Shown here: positions 47,493 through 62,109 of the stretch, piece after piece
Position numbering within the stretch: position 1 is the stretch's first letter
Layout: each line of letters begins with the position of its first letter
Assembly (NCBI RefSeq): GCF_954871325.1
Contig: NC_088777.1
Span: 46,725,366-46,789,365, forward strand
Source of the DNA: Gordionus sp. m RMFG-2023
Taxonomy: Eukaryota > Nematomorpha > Gordioida > Chordodea > Parachordodidae
Direction: 5' to 3'
Length of the DNA stretch: 64,000 bases
Translations under genes and position numbers: made by a program
The notes under the pieces: model-generated
Told to the model about the DNA's origin: nothing
Seen by the model: the letters and a program-made list of their open reading frames with translations, nothing else
Databases searched by the model: none

Positions 47493-48040
47493 AGAACATT
47501 TATGCTTTTTAATATATATATATATACATAACTTTATTATGTGTTATTAGTATATTTTGCAGGGATTCACAATCCCCATAGCTATTCTTTTGTTGATTGA
47601 CCTGCCATCTTTTTCTTTCATTAATGATGGATAAATCACCATCTGTGCAATCATTAAATGAGGTTAAGACAGGGTTATCTAAAATAAAAACAAAAGAATA
47701 ATTTAAAAAATATAAATTTGAACCTGAAGAGGAGTCAATATAAGGTTCAACTCCCTAGAAATAGTGGGAATATCATCAGAAGCTAAAATAGATGCATTCT
47801 AAAATATAAAAAAATTTATAAAAATATAGATAAGGCTAACTTTATTTTTGCGTTCTTAGTAGATTTTGTAGGGTCTCACGATCCCTAGCGTTTCATATTT
47901 TGATTGACGCCATCTTTTTCTTTTATTAATGACGGATAAATCACCACCTGTACAATCATTAAATGAGGTTAAGACAGGGTATCTAAAATAAAAACAAAAG
48001 AATAACTTTAAAAAATAAATGCATTGAACTTGATGAAGAG
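47493..48040 (-). repeat. Tandem array of Helitron N-terminal exon-like units, part 2
   Basis: The unit split by the retroelement resumes at 47493 with AGAACATTTATGC, exactly as the uninterrupted unit does at 42962. It continues to about 47752. A further, diverged unit (47753-48040) encodes on the minus strand LTSFNDCTGGDLSVINKRKR, clearly related to the LTSFNDCTDGDLSIINERKR of the others. The array stops at the hAT end at 48041. Confidence 0.75.
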
Positions 48041-48589
48041 CAGGGTTGCCATGTCTCCCCCCATCAGCGGGAGACTCCCTCAATTTTTTAGTTTACACGC
48101 AGACATCTCTTTCCCAACTACCGCAATTGGAAAATCCCCCGCAAAAATTTACCGCAATTTTTAAATTTCTCCCGCAATTTTAGTATTTTAACGTTTTTAA
48201 TATATAAATAATAATTTTGAAAGACAGTAGGATTGATTATTTTTATATTAAAATAAATTTTAAATATTTACAAAAAGCATGTCTAATTTGTAAATTTCGA
48301 TATATCCTGTTTTATTTTTATCCAATAATAAATATACATCATTTCATTCATATAAGTCAGTACAGGGGAATATATCGTATATCAACATCGATAGCAATAC
48401 AAATATATTCTCCAAAATAATAAATAATACACTATGTGCGGAAAGCATATAAACCTAAAATATAGTTCAACAATCACAGAGCTATATCATCACAATGTTG
48501 GTCGAATCTTTTTCCTATATTTAATGACTCCAATATAAGTGCAAACCTTACTTGTGGTAGAACACAAATGAGCAAGACTATCATAAGTA

Positions 48590-49300
48590 TTTTAGTACCT
48601 CTAGGTCAATTCTAGACGATTTGAAAGATGGGCATCCATATGCAATTCTAACAGAAGCATCTAATAAAGGAAATATTAAAACATTTCCCTTGAACCTTCG
48701 CTATTTCAACAGAATAAGAACATTTCAATAAAACTGTTTAAAAAAATTTCCTCGGATAGTGAAAAATCTAACGATGTAGCTAATCACATAATGTAAATAT
48801 AGCTGATTCAGGGTTAACAATGAATTGCATGTCAGCTATCTGTGTTGATAATGCCAATGTAAATTTTGGAAAAAACCAAAGTGTATTTACCGAATTCAGG
48901 CAGCACAATAATGAATTATTACCAATTGGCTAAATATGCCATATACAACATGATTATTGCAAGAACAATGAATGTACTATCTGTGGATGTCGAAATAATT
49001 ATGATGAAATGTTGTAACGAGTTTAATTCATCAACTAAAAGAGTTAATGAATTAAAAGAGTTAGTGATCTGACTTGGAATGATGTGAGTTATTGCGATAT
49101 ATACCTATCGTTATCATTAATACCTGTACCGATGGTTTAAAATTTTACAAACCCTTAAAAAAATATTTAAATAAAGATTTTAAAAGCTGTCCTAAAATTT
49201 TGAAAAATTTTTTGCATTATGAAATGGCAGAAGCATATTTGGGATTAGTTTCACATGTAGGAAATCTACTTACAGTTAATATTCAGTTGTAATCAGAATT
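48590..49300 (+). pseudogene. hAT transposase remnant, left copy
   Basis: Readable blocks on the plus strand, in shifting frames, are PYAILTEASNKGNIK (about 48636-48680), CVDNANVNFGKNQSVFTEF (about 48841-48897) and QHNNELLPI (48902-48928). They fit the DUF4371/ZBED-like branch of hAT transposases, where a catalytic Asp precedes TDASNKGN and CADNAxxNFG is a core motif. Later ORFs (48866-49072, 49092-49292) are pieces of the same decayed gene. Confidence 0.7.
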
Positions 49301-50447
49301 CTTTATTAAAAAAGATTCACAAAATCATGTTACAGCTTGTTCATCTCTACAGTTAAAAATTGATAATATTTTATGGCGCTATTGCTAACAATATTATAAC
49401 AAAATTTTCAAATAATACTCTAATTATACATTTTTAAATGAAGCAGATCTTTTATTTTTAGAATATTTACAATCAAAATTTGATTTTAATAACTCTATTT
49501 ACAAATGTATTAATATTTTGACCTTGGAACAGAAACCATCTATTGATGGTTTTTGTAATTAATTTAATAAATATATTAAAAATACCAAAAGACATTGATG
49601 TCTTGTTTAAGGAGATTGTAATACTCTCTATTTTTTTGATTAGCCTGAATACTTAAAGTTAGATGGTCTAAAAGCAAAGGAGAAATGGGTTGAATATTTT
49701 TGTAATAACAATAAATCCCTATGCTTGGAAACAATATGCGATATATCTTCTGCCTCATTCTAATGCCTCATCCGAGCTCATTTTTAGATGAGGACTACGG
49801 AAAAATGGGAGAAATCGAGGTGCTTTAACAACATTAGAGGCCGAGCTAATGGTTAAACAAATTTATCCAGGAATTTTATAAATATCTCAATAACGACGGT
49901 AAATATTTAGTTTCATTATTTAAATCTCAAATAATTAACTAACCATATTTTTTTTATATTTTATAAAATCTTATTTATATGTTCGCATAAAATAAATATA
50001 TTTTCTACATTGTAAAAATAGAGAGCATTACAATCTCCTCAAACAAGACATCAATGTCTATCGGTATTTTTAAAATATTTGAACATTTTGATATAGATTT
50101 ATTAATGGCGCCATAAAATTTTTTGCCAATTTTTAACTGTAAAGATGAACGGCAGCATAATTTTGTGAATCTTTGCTAAGATTCTTCTGATTGCAACTGC
50201 ACCTTAACAGCATGTAGTAGATTTCCTACATGTGAAATCAATGATAAATGTCAGCATTCATTATTAAAAAATTTTTCAAAATGTTAGGACAGCTTTTTAA
50301 TCTTATTTAAGAAATATTTTTTTAAAGGTTTATAAATTAAGATTCTATCGATGGCGGGAATTAGGAACATATCGCAACCAACATTGTGCTGACTCAATTC
50401 TGTATATACACTCTGGTTTTTTATAAATTCACTGAGGCATTATCAGA

Positions 50448-50672
50448 TCAGAAATCTGACATGGAATTTATTGATAATCCCGAATCTGATATATTAACCA
50501 TTATATGGTAAACTATTTCTTTGGATTTTTCACTATTTAAGGGGAAAAAATTTAATTGTTTTCTTGAAATGTCCTTAATTTTGCTGAAATAGCTGAGGAT
50601 AATGGGAAATATTTTAATATTTCTCTTATTAGATGCATCTGTTAGAATTGCATATTTATGCCCATATTTCAA
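50448..50672 (-). pseudogene. hAT transposase remnant, right inverted copy
   Basis: Reads KYGHKYAILTDASNKRNIKI followed by FPIILSYFSKIKDISRKQLN, the same block as in the left copy but in the opposite orientation and better kept. The surrounding frame is broken on both sides. Confidence 0.75.
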
Positions 50673-51019
50673 ATCGCCAAGAATTGACCTCCTGAATTCA
50701 GATTTTAAAATATATTTAAACGTGATATGTGATAATTAAGCGCCTATCGCAATAATGTTATACACACACACAAAGTAGATTTCCAATTACGGGACATTCG
50801 ATAAAATATATTTTTTACATTGTATAACTAAAATCGTTTGTTTTTTTATAAAATTTTATCTTGTTTACATTCTTTTATATATAAAAAAGATAGGTTGGTT
50901 TTTTTTATAAATTAATATATTTTAATAATTCAAGATGTTATTTTGAGAAATAGTTACCGACATTGTATTTATATAAACCAATTATAAAAAATAAGTCAAT
51001 TTAAAATCCCGACTGAAAG

Positions 51020-54000
51020 AAGGCACTATGCGGGCCGAACAGCAAAATTTTTTTTAGCAATTTTTATATTTCTCCCGCAATTTAAATATTTCTCCCGCAA
51101 AATATCAAATTTCTCCCTCAATTTGAAAGTTTTGACCTGGCAACCCTGTATATGAGCATTAAGAAATTATTCCAAGCAATCAGAAGTTTTTTAAGTATTA
51201 TTATAATATGTTCTATATGTATTTTTCTGAGAATTTTACTTTATATTCAGCTATTAACTAGAAGCCTAAAAAATTGTACATACATTTTGTAAATTCTCTA
51301 ATACCAGTACCTAAATTTTAAGCATTCAACTGATAACTTTTCTAAAATGAGATAGCTTGGGGAAGGGGGGGGAAGGGTAGCCCGAAGGGGACGATTTTTT
51401 TGAAAATTTATAATCATATACAAATTTTCTTTAAAAATAGTATTAAGAAAAGATATTTATTATCAAAATAAGGAATCTTAGAGTTTCAATATTTAAACGG
51501 TTTAATTTTACATCCCAGAAATTATTAATTGTCTTCGCAATTCTTTTAAATATGATTTAAAAAATAATTCTTATTGTTTGATAGTTTAAATATTTATTCT
51601 GAGCAATTAAGGATATGTTATTTTTCGTACCATTGCAGTTTTTTAATTCTCTGGTGATATAGGAAGAATTGCGAATTGACTTAAGCTTTGGAAATAAGGG
51701 ATTTATGAGTTTGACTAACTTCATTCAGGCGTAATGTTTAAATTTTTTTATAACTGATTACCTATTATATGGCTGATAAAACAGTAATAGATAATTTGTT
51801 AAGTAGTATTCAAGCAATTAATATTAACACAAGTAAAATATTCTATGGAGTTTGAAACGCTAAATTATAAGGTAAGGTTTTGAATATTTAAAAAAAATAT
51901 TGTTTAACCATCTAAATATTTAAAAGTGGCTTCTAGATACCGATTCTTAGATTAACGAAGTTCCCAGGATATTATGCAATAAACATTTTCTTGTTAAACC
52001 CGGTTTTGTAACTGATTCATTGTCATTCCAGTTTCCTATAGACAATGGGGTTACATATTCTGTTTTCAGTTTCTAGATTTGCCCCGTTTCGTTAAATAAA
52101 AAGAATCTTTTTCTACCTATTAGTACATTTTGACTAAGAACTAAATTAATCTATATTTTGTTTTATCTGATAACTTCTAATTTAATATGGGATAATAATT
52201 TATTGAATATTATTTATATATATAAATCTTATCTTATCTTATCTTATCTTAGTATGTTATTCTATAATCTGCCCAATGACATGAATTATAGGAGGGACCC
52301 ATTCACTGTTTAATTATGCTAGTATATTTATATACATAGAGGAGTTATAATAAGTCAGAGTGAAACTAAACCAACCATATAAAAACAAATATATTATAAG
52401 CGTCGCGCTATTCTTACTGGAAGATATGCGCTGATTATTGCAATGTTATTTGGCAAACAATCATAATATATAAAACAGTTTCTTAATAAAAATCAATGAC
52501 CTAAATTATTTAACGTTTATGAAATTAACAACAATCATTGTCATTAAAAAATTATTCTCTCATGTTTAGTAAAAAATCTTATTTTTGTGATGAATCTATG
52601 GACCAAATAAATGAAGGTAGGATTATAGGAAAAGGGTGCGCTTCGCCGAAATGGGGTAAATTGTTTAAAATATTTTAATTAAATATAATTTTAAAAATAT
52701 TTAGATAAATTTAAGATTCCATGGAGAGTTATATCTAAAAGATTCGGCGGTGGCAAGCACACCCTTTTAAAGAAAGATGATGCACCGGATGGTGAAAGGT
52801 ATGTGAAAGATGGAGAGGAAGAATGTGAGGCTAGGTTTCTTGCGAGATATGATTCGCAAGAAGGTTGCAGCAAGGCCTTTGACGGGTAACCGATTAATTT
52901 ATTTATAGTATAAAGTCGAAGTCTGTAAAGAGCAGATTTTAACCCGTAAACTTGCGTCTATTATTTAAAAAAATAACCCAATGGCCAGCCCGCCAATGGT
53001 TTTTTAAAGTTTTCATGTCGGTCTGCCGATTTATTGCAAAAATATGTTTGATCTGTTCTTCCGCCCAATGTTTTAAAATTATTTTATGTTTATTTGATTC
53101 CTTATCAAATCTTTGCTAATATATTTATCAATTTATACTTATATGATTCAACATTATGAAATAACAAGAAAATTTTTAGTATATAGAATTCTAATCTACC
53201 TTTTTTAACACATGCTAACCCGCTCAATATTAAAATTATTTAGCTAGCCACGCCCGCATGCGGAATGGGCGAGAGTGGGTCGGCGAGCTTAATACCTATT
53301 GCAGGTCTCAAGTAAGATATGAAAAACAAGAGATAAAAGATATTTGAAATAAAAATAAGAGATTTGACTCTATTTTCTTTTCAATATAATGTAAATTTTA
53401 TTTTAGGGAGAAGAAGGCCGCGATTATTGAGACCCTTATTGGAGAAGGGAGAGAGAATGCCAGACCAAAGTGGGGTAAAATTGTTTACCTCTAATTTTAA
53501 AAAATAATTTTAAAAATATTTAGTAAAGTTTAAAAAGCCATGGACGGCGATTTTTAATAGGTTCGGCAATGGGCCGAACCTCAAAAAGAAGATAAAACTA
53601 GCGAAACAAGGAAAAGATGATATTGACGACGCAATTCTCTCTGGGTGTGTTTCACCGGGAGGATGTAAAAAGGCATATTACAAGTACCTAGTTAAATCAA
53701 ACAATTATATTATAATGTAATATTTAAGTTTTCAAAACAAGAGAAATGGAAAAACAAAAAAAAATATATAGGAAAAGTGAAAATTAAAATATGAGATTTA
53801 ACATTATTTTTTTTTTTCAAGTTTAAAACAGTTAAGATGCAAATATAAAATTATTTTTAGGTTAAAAAAAGATGACCAGAAGTTAATTGTGCGGAGGAAA
53901 CACACCCATGAAAAGACTCAATGTACCCCTCCTAAATTTGGTAAAATTGTTCATATTATTTCATTTTTTAAAATAAAGTTTTAAATATATTTTAGAAAGG

Positions 54001-54664
54001 TTCCGCCAACCTTGGAAAGCCTTAAAAAATTGGGCCTGCCGTAATAAGGGCCAAGAGAAAATATGGGATATTGATGAAGGTAATAATTGATAAATTTAAT
54101 TAGATTTCATTGTGATTCTGAATTCCAATTCTGAGATTTTTAGAAATAAATCTAGATTAGTTATTCCTCTGCTTATTTGTAATCTTATTTTATTTTATTT
54201 GAAGTATAATATTAAAAATTTTTTTTTTTATAAAACCTGTTTAACTTGGGTAACTCCCTAATTTGAACACTTTTTCAGTCCAACTCAAATTCCTATTAAA
54301 TAATAATAGAAATACTTTAATAAATTGGGCAATTGTCAAAAGAAATATAGGGAGTTATCTATCATTAATTTAAAAAAAAATTAGTCTATTAAATTTTTTA
54401 TGTACCATACTTTAAAAAGAATCTTCTAAACCATATAATATATTTAAAAGAGCTGTTTACAATATTCTCATATGAAACGCCCAATCAAATTAAGCATATT
54501 ATACCAAATAAACATACCAATCACATTTTATTACAGTTGAGCAAAGGCTAAATGTCGGATAATATAATCTATACTACAGGTGAAATATGTTAACATTAAA
54601 GCGTTTAATGTAAATTAGTTTCTTTCCAATTTGAACTGCTGTAATTTTAAGAAAAACCCAGAGG
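51020..54664. repeat. Right arm of the 3.6-kb inverted repeat
   Basis: Complement of 33655-37205. The outer border is sharp: the match ends at CCCAGAGG (54664) facing CCTCTGGG at 33655. The inner border is inside the hAT end. A TCTTATCTTATCTTA run at 52225-52250 is longer here than in the left arm. Confidence 0.9.
52600..54040 (+). pseudogene. Unrecognised protein with three repeated exon pairs (best copy)
   Basis: Three successive pairs share one plan: a short exon ending in P-K-W/F-G directly before GTAAA, an intron of roughly 50-70 nt, and an exon starting K-x-P-W. Pair 1: GKGCASPKWG (about 52635-52658), then KIPWRVISKRFGGGKHTLLK (52715-52880). Pair 2: EKKAAIIETLIGEGREN and PKWG (about 53409-53476), then KKPWTAIFNRFGNG with ILSGCVSPGG (53533-53665). 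Pair 3: HTHEKTQCTPPKFG (about 53900-53940), then KVPPTLESLKKLGLP (about 53996-54042). Residues are strongly charged and no known domain was recognised. The pairs look like products of exon duplication within one gene. Stops at the ends of some exons leave it unclear whether any copy still works. Confidence 0.5.
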
Positions 54665-54851
54665 CCAAAGTGATTGTTATCGGAAAAAACTTGGTTTACC
54701 CGATTTTTGGGCCAGTTAAAAATTGACTTAAAAGGCTTAAAATATAGCAATATCTATCTCATTATATTTTATTTCATTTCATAAATTAATTTTATATTTT
54801 TATATATGCAACCAATTAATAATCATTTTATACATTCTTATAATGTATAAG
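54665..54851. other. AT-rich flank of the inverted repeat
   Basis: Nothing recognised. Confidence 0.3.
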
Positions 54852-56003
54852 TAGTGACGCGTTACTCGTTCCGTCTGAAAATAGGAATGCGCGTCACTAG
54901 CTATAGCGAGTTATTCTTTACTTAAATAGTTAAATATTATATAAAAAAAACTCTATATAAATTAAAATTATATAAAAAATAATATATAATAAGATATATT
55001 TTTATATTAAATTTATTAAATTTATTAAATTTTTTATATATAATTTAAAAATAAAAACAAAATATAATATATATTATATGATATTTTTGTAATTATTTTT
55101 TATTAATTTTTTTAGATTTTTAAAATTTTGATATGATAAACAAGATTGCTTAGAACAAAACACAGCTTTAACTGTTCTAAACACGTTCAACTCTAGATCT
55201 CTTCTCAAACAGGAAATAAGTTCACTTCCTATGCTGATTAATTTCACGATGGCCAATCTGATTTTAATAGAGAATGAATTATTGCCGATAATATATATTC
55301 ATTTGAAATAAAATAAAATATTAAAAAATAATAAATTTGGAGCTCTTCAACTGTATACTTTTATCTTTGTCTTGTAGAATTGCATTACGCCACTTTTTTT
55401 AATAATTTTAATGGTTATCTCTAAAATCAAAAAAGCGGTAGGAACAGTTTTCATAGCCTATAAAATCATATATATCCATACAATATTCATCTTTGAACGT
55501 ATCACAAATCGTCAAATTTGTTGCCATTCTCTTTAATAAGACTATATTCATTTCACCGATATAGAAAGAGTTCCATCTTGTTATAACCTTTTTAATCAGA
55601 TATACCATTTTTTTTATTAAAAATGGCTGCACACTTTGGAGGATACCAATGTTTATTCCATATTTAAGGTTAAAATATTTGAGTTGGGACACAATTATTG
55701 GTGTAAGAAATGTTTCATATTGGAGCCAAGCCATATTTTACTCATTTTCATCTGAAGTAAATGAACAATTGACTTACAAAATATTCTTTAGAGAATAAAT
55801 TATAATAAACTTAACAGCAAAAATTTTTGATTAAAAATGAAGGAATTTGGTGGGTGATGTGATTAAAAACTCGGCTTAAATTATTAAAGTAATGAGTACT
55901 TTTTGCGTTAACGCTACTAAAAAGAAGAAACGAGTACCGTTACTGAAGAAGGCAACAACGTTACCTTTTTAAATACTACTTTTTGGACGTTACTGCAGCA
56001 CTA
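54852..56003 (-). mobile_element. hAT remnant with TAGTGACGCG / TAGTGCTGCA ends
   Basis: The left side starts TAGTGACGCGTTACTCG and immediately folds back on GCGCGTCACTA (54888-54898), so two ends seem to be stacked there. The right side ends TGCAGCACTA (56003) with ACGTTAC repeats before it. No clear 8-bp duplication was found. The minus strand keeps transposase pieces. Confidence 0.55.
55408..55734 (-). pseudogene. hAT transposase fragment (TRWNS block)
   Basis: The 108-residue frame includes VSQLKYFNLKYGINI and KKVITRWNSFYIGEMNIVLL; the T-R-W-N-S motif followed by a hydrophobic helix is a standard landmark of the hAT insertion domain. A second piece (55256-55074 minus) follows downstream on the same strand without a clear motif. 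The ATG at 55734 is not the original start. Confidence 0.65.
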
Positions 56004-56456
56004 GATATAGATATATCTATAAATTTATATTTTAAACATGATTTTGATGAATTTACATAAATGCAAATGAAATTGGTTGAACACAATCTCTCATACAGAT
56101 GCTAAGATGTTTTTTTTAAATATAATATATAAAGTTTTGATAAATTTGAGCAATTGTCTGAGTTAAATATTTATTCCGATCATTTAAAAATTTGTGTTTT
56201 CCAGAACTTTCTCAGTTTTTTTAATTCTCATATGGATTAAATGGGGCACATAAATATAATTTAAATTAAAATGAACTTAAGATTTTTTTACGAAATAGAA
56301 CGTTAAAATAAAGCTTTATAATGATTTTTCTTCATTATATTTTTCTCAACAATTCCTTTAATTGTAATTTTACAGTTATCCATCTACTTCTATCTTATTA
56401 AAATTTATAGAAAAACTTTCGTTATTGCGTTTTTTTTTCTTTTAAAAATACCACAG
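56004..56456. other. Region upstream of the first recognised kinase exon
   Basis: AT-rich. No PB1 or C1 (cysteine-rich) domain exon was found here on either strand. Confidence 0.4.
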
Positions 56457-59313
<2,857 letters not shown>

Positions 59314-59655
59314 AAAGCCTCGTTCAATACAAGAGAAGACCATGGTAATCTTTGTGTATAGTATATAGGTCTATAAAAAATGTATTCAATAAATCTTTAC
59401 AGCAATATATTTCCCTATTTTCTATAAAAATTTAATTCGTAACGTTTAAAATATTTACCCTACCCCTAGCCAACCCCTCCAAAAAGTCCCCCTGCCCCCC
59501 CCCTTCAAAAAAGTAAGTATGCTACTTCAGCCCTCACCCCCACACTCATGTAGACTCTGCAAACGTAAAACGAATATGGATACTGAGGGAGCAAAAGGCC
59601 GAAATAAGGAGCTAATATAATCGAATAACCAGTTACTATGAAATGTTCTTAGAAT
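59314..59655. other. 3' flank of the kinase gene
   Basis: A C-rich patch (59458-59545) stands out. The plus frame after the kinase stop (PPKKPRSIQEKT) remains open until a donor-like ATGGTAATC at 59341, so a +1 frame tail was possible once. No turn-motif exon was recognised. Confidence 0.35.
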
Positions 59656-59659
59656 CGGC

Positions 59660-59960
59660 CATGACTTAAATACGAATTGCTAAAAAATACGAATTGCTAA
59701 AAAATACGAATTGCCAGGTAAATTGCGAATTGCCATACCAAACTACGAATTGCCGTATCTAATGATAAAATGCTGTAAAATAGGATGACTAAACTACGAA
59801 TTGACGTATTTAATGTTAAATAAAATGACTAAACTACGTATGCCGTATATAATGTCAAATTAAAATGATTAAACTACGAATTGCTCTAACTAATGTTAAA
59901 TTATAATTAAACTACGAATTGCGGTAAATAAGGCCATGACTAAAATACGAAAACTCTAAT
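59660..59960. repeat. Degenerate minisatellite with ACTACGAATTGCCGTA unit
   Basis: Starts as short AATACGAATTGCTAAAA repeats and becomes a unit of about 48 bp (AAACTACGAATTGCCGTA then TTTAATGTTAAAT). About eight copies of the ACGAATTGC core are present. Confidence 0.8.
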
Positions 59961-61485
59961 ATGAATAACTAATTTACTTAATTTTATATATTATATATTA
60001 GATTTGAATATATAATTCTTATATTACATGTCATTTATTATAAATTTAATATTCGATTAATGTTACATAATAATGTATATTGGATATCACATTTTTAAAT
60101 ATTTTTTTCTAATAGTATTTCCTTTGTTTGTATTCTGGTATAAATAATGATAATAATAAAGCAAATAGAATATTGTTATATATAAAGGAAATAAATTTAA
60201 TCAGAGGCGTCACTTAGCCTTTTACAAAAGTAAGTTTAAAATGAATTTTTCAAAAAGTGTCTACTTTGGCTCTATTTGTATTTATTAAGGCTTATATAGC
60301 TTTACATAAGTCTTCAACCCGCTTTTGTCAGGCCCTCGGATAGTGGCACACCTTATACTATGATTAATTATAATAAATATAAATGTATTCGTTAGTAAAA
60401 ATAATATATAACTCAAATGCTTTACCCTCTCATAACCAATAAAAAAAAATTCTCAAATAATCGGAATTTAAAAGTTTTTCATTTTATAATTTTCTTTAGT
60501 TTGTGTCCAAAACCATTTTAAAAAAAATTCAACACATCACCCAAATAGAAAAAAAATTTCTGACCAATACTCATTCGAACTATTAATTTCATATTTATGC
60601 ATTTAATGTTCTCTTTTGTTCCTTTGATAATAAATAAAGATAGATTTTTATATTATAGAAATTTAATCTATAATATATATAAAAACCGTGTCACAACAAA
60701 TTTAGCAATATTTAAAAAATAGGTTCAGATCCGCTTTATATACTCTTAAAAATATCAAAAAGACAAATAAAATGGCTGTCAAAATGGCCTCTATAAGTTT
60801 GAAGCGAGAGATTTAAAAAAATATCAAAAATTTAACTTTTACAGATTAGATAGTTTTTTCTATTTAAATATTTAATATTAAATTAATATCATTATAAATT
60901 TTAATAAATACCTTAATCAAGTATTTAATATAATTATATAATTAATATTAAAATCATTTAATATGAATTTTAATAAATATATAATTGTAAATATATTAAT
61001 ATAATATTTAAAGTAATTAAATTATTTGATATAAAGAAAAATATATAAATTGTATTAATATAAATTTTAATAAGTATATAATTGTAATATTTAACATAAT
61101 AATATTAATATAATATGCAAAGTAATTAAATTAATTTAATATAAATAAAAATATATAAATTGTATTAATATAAATTTTAGTTATATATAATTATAAATTT
61201 TAGTAAAATGTAATTATAAATTTTAGTAATATATAATTATAATATTAATATGATTTAATTATAATATAATAATTAATATTATTAACATAATTAATATATA
61301 ATTAAAATAGTATAATTTATATATAATTAAAATAGTATAATTTATATATAATTAAAATAGTATAATTTATATTATATATTTATAATATTATTTACATATT
61401 TTATATATTTATAATATTATTTCTCTATTTAATATAATTTATTTATAATTCAATATTATATATAATACAATATGGTTAATATTAC
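59961..61485. other. AT-rich stretch with simple repeats
   Basis: A TIR-like CAGAGGCGTCACTTAG lies at 60203 but has no partner. From 60.85 to 61.47 kb the DNA is almost only A and T, with loose tandem AATATAATATAATTA units. No gene was seen. Confidence 0.5.
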
Positions 61486-62088
61486 TAGTAACTCCATTAA
61501 TAAAATTTTTATCGTAGAGATTTATACTTATTATTCCTAAAAATATCAGATTTACTCATATTTTAATTTTTTTTCTAGATTTCTAATGATTAATGGGAAT
61601 ATGTTGATCTCTTTTCCTAATAGGAACTCCATTAATAAAATTTTTATCGTAGAGATTTATACTTATTATTCCTATAAATATCAGATTTACTCATATTTTA
61701 ATTTTTTTTCTAGATTTCTAAAGATTAATGGGTATATGTTGATCTCTTTTCCTACTAGGAACTCCATTAATAAAATTTTTATCGTAGAGAATTATACTTA
61801 TTATTCCTATAAATATCAGATTTATTCATATTTTAATTTTTTTTAGATTTCTAATGATTAATGGGAATATGTTGATCTCTTTTCCTACTAGGAACTCCAT
61901 TAATGAAATTTTTATCGTAGATTTATACTTATTATTCCTATAAATATCAGATTTACTCATATTTTAATTTTTTTATAGATTTCTAATGATTAATGGGAAT
62001 ATGTTAATCTCTTTTCCTATTAGGAACTCCATTAATAATATTTTTATCTTAGAGATTTATACTTATTATTCCTATAAATATCTAATTA
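61486..62088. repeat. Satellite, unit about 133 bp, four and a half copies
   Basis: Units start at about 61492, 61625, 61759, 61892 and 62024 with AACTCCATTAATAAAATTTT and contain TTCTAATGATTAATGGGAAT and GATCTCTTTTCCTA. They are about 95 percent alike by eye. An 86-codon open frame across two units is a by-product of the repeat. Confidence 0.9.
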
Positions 62089-62109
62089 CTTAGATATTAC
62101 TTAAATATA

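Larger units (their letters stand above)
37250..48040 (-). mobile_element. Helitron (rolling-circle transposon), interrupted by an LTR element
   Basis: The minus strand carries, from right to left, tandem N-terminal exon-like repeats (48.04-42.59 kb, split by the retroelement at 43.29-47.49), a Helitron-like N region (42.56-41.57), a Rep nuclease (41.2-40.88) and a PIF1-type helicase (40.14-37.76). Not counting the insert it is about 6.6 kb. Several frameshifts and stops make it inactive. Exact TC and CTRR ends were not identified; the right side is bordered by the hAT pair and the left side by a duplicated 3' region and the inverted-repeat arm. Confidence 0.85.
48041..51148. mobile_element. 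Two hAT copies joined tail to tail (CAGGGTTGCC ends)
   Basis: Both outer ends are the same hAT terminus: CAGGGTTGCC at 48041-48050 and its complement ending at 51148, each with subterminal TCTCCCGCAATTT-type motifs. Inside, the right half is an inverted copy of the left half: 49180-49640 matches the complement of about 50020-50330, and 48600-48830 matches the complement of about 50450-50680. The expected 8-bp target duplication is not seen (atgaagag versus tatatgag), which suits a rearranged structure. Confidence 0.75.

Noticed and set aside
33655-54664. Reading the large inverted repeats as the ends of a Polinton-like giant element
   Set aside because: No polymerase B, capsid, protease or packaging genes were seen; contents are a Helitron, an LTR element and hAT copies.
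61586-61846. 86-codon open frame as a gene
   Set aside because: It spans two units of a satellite and repeats itself; no independent coding evidence.
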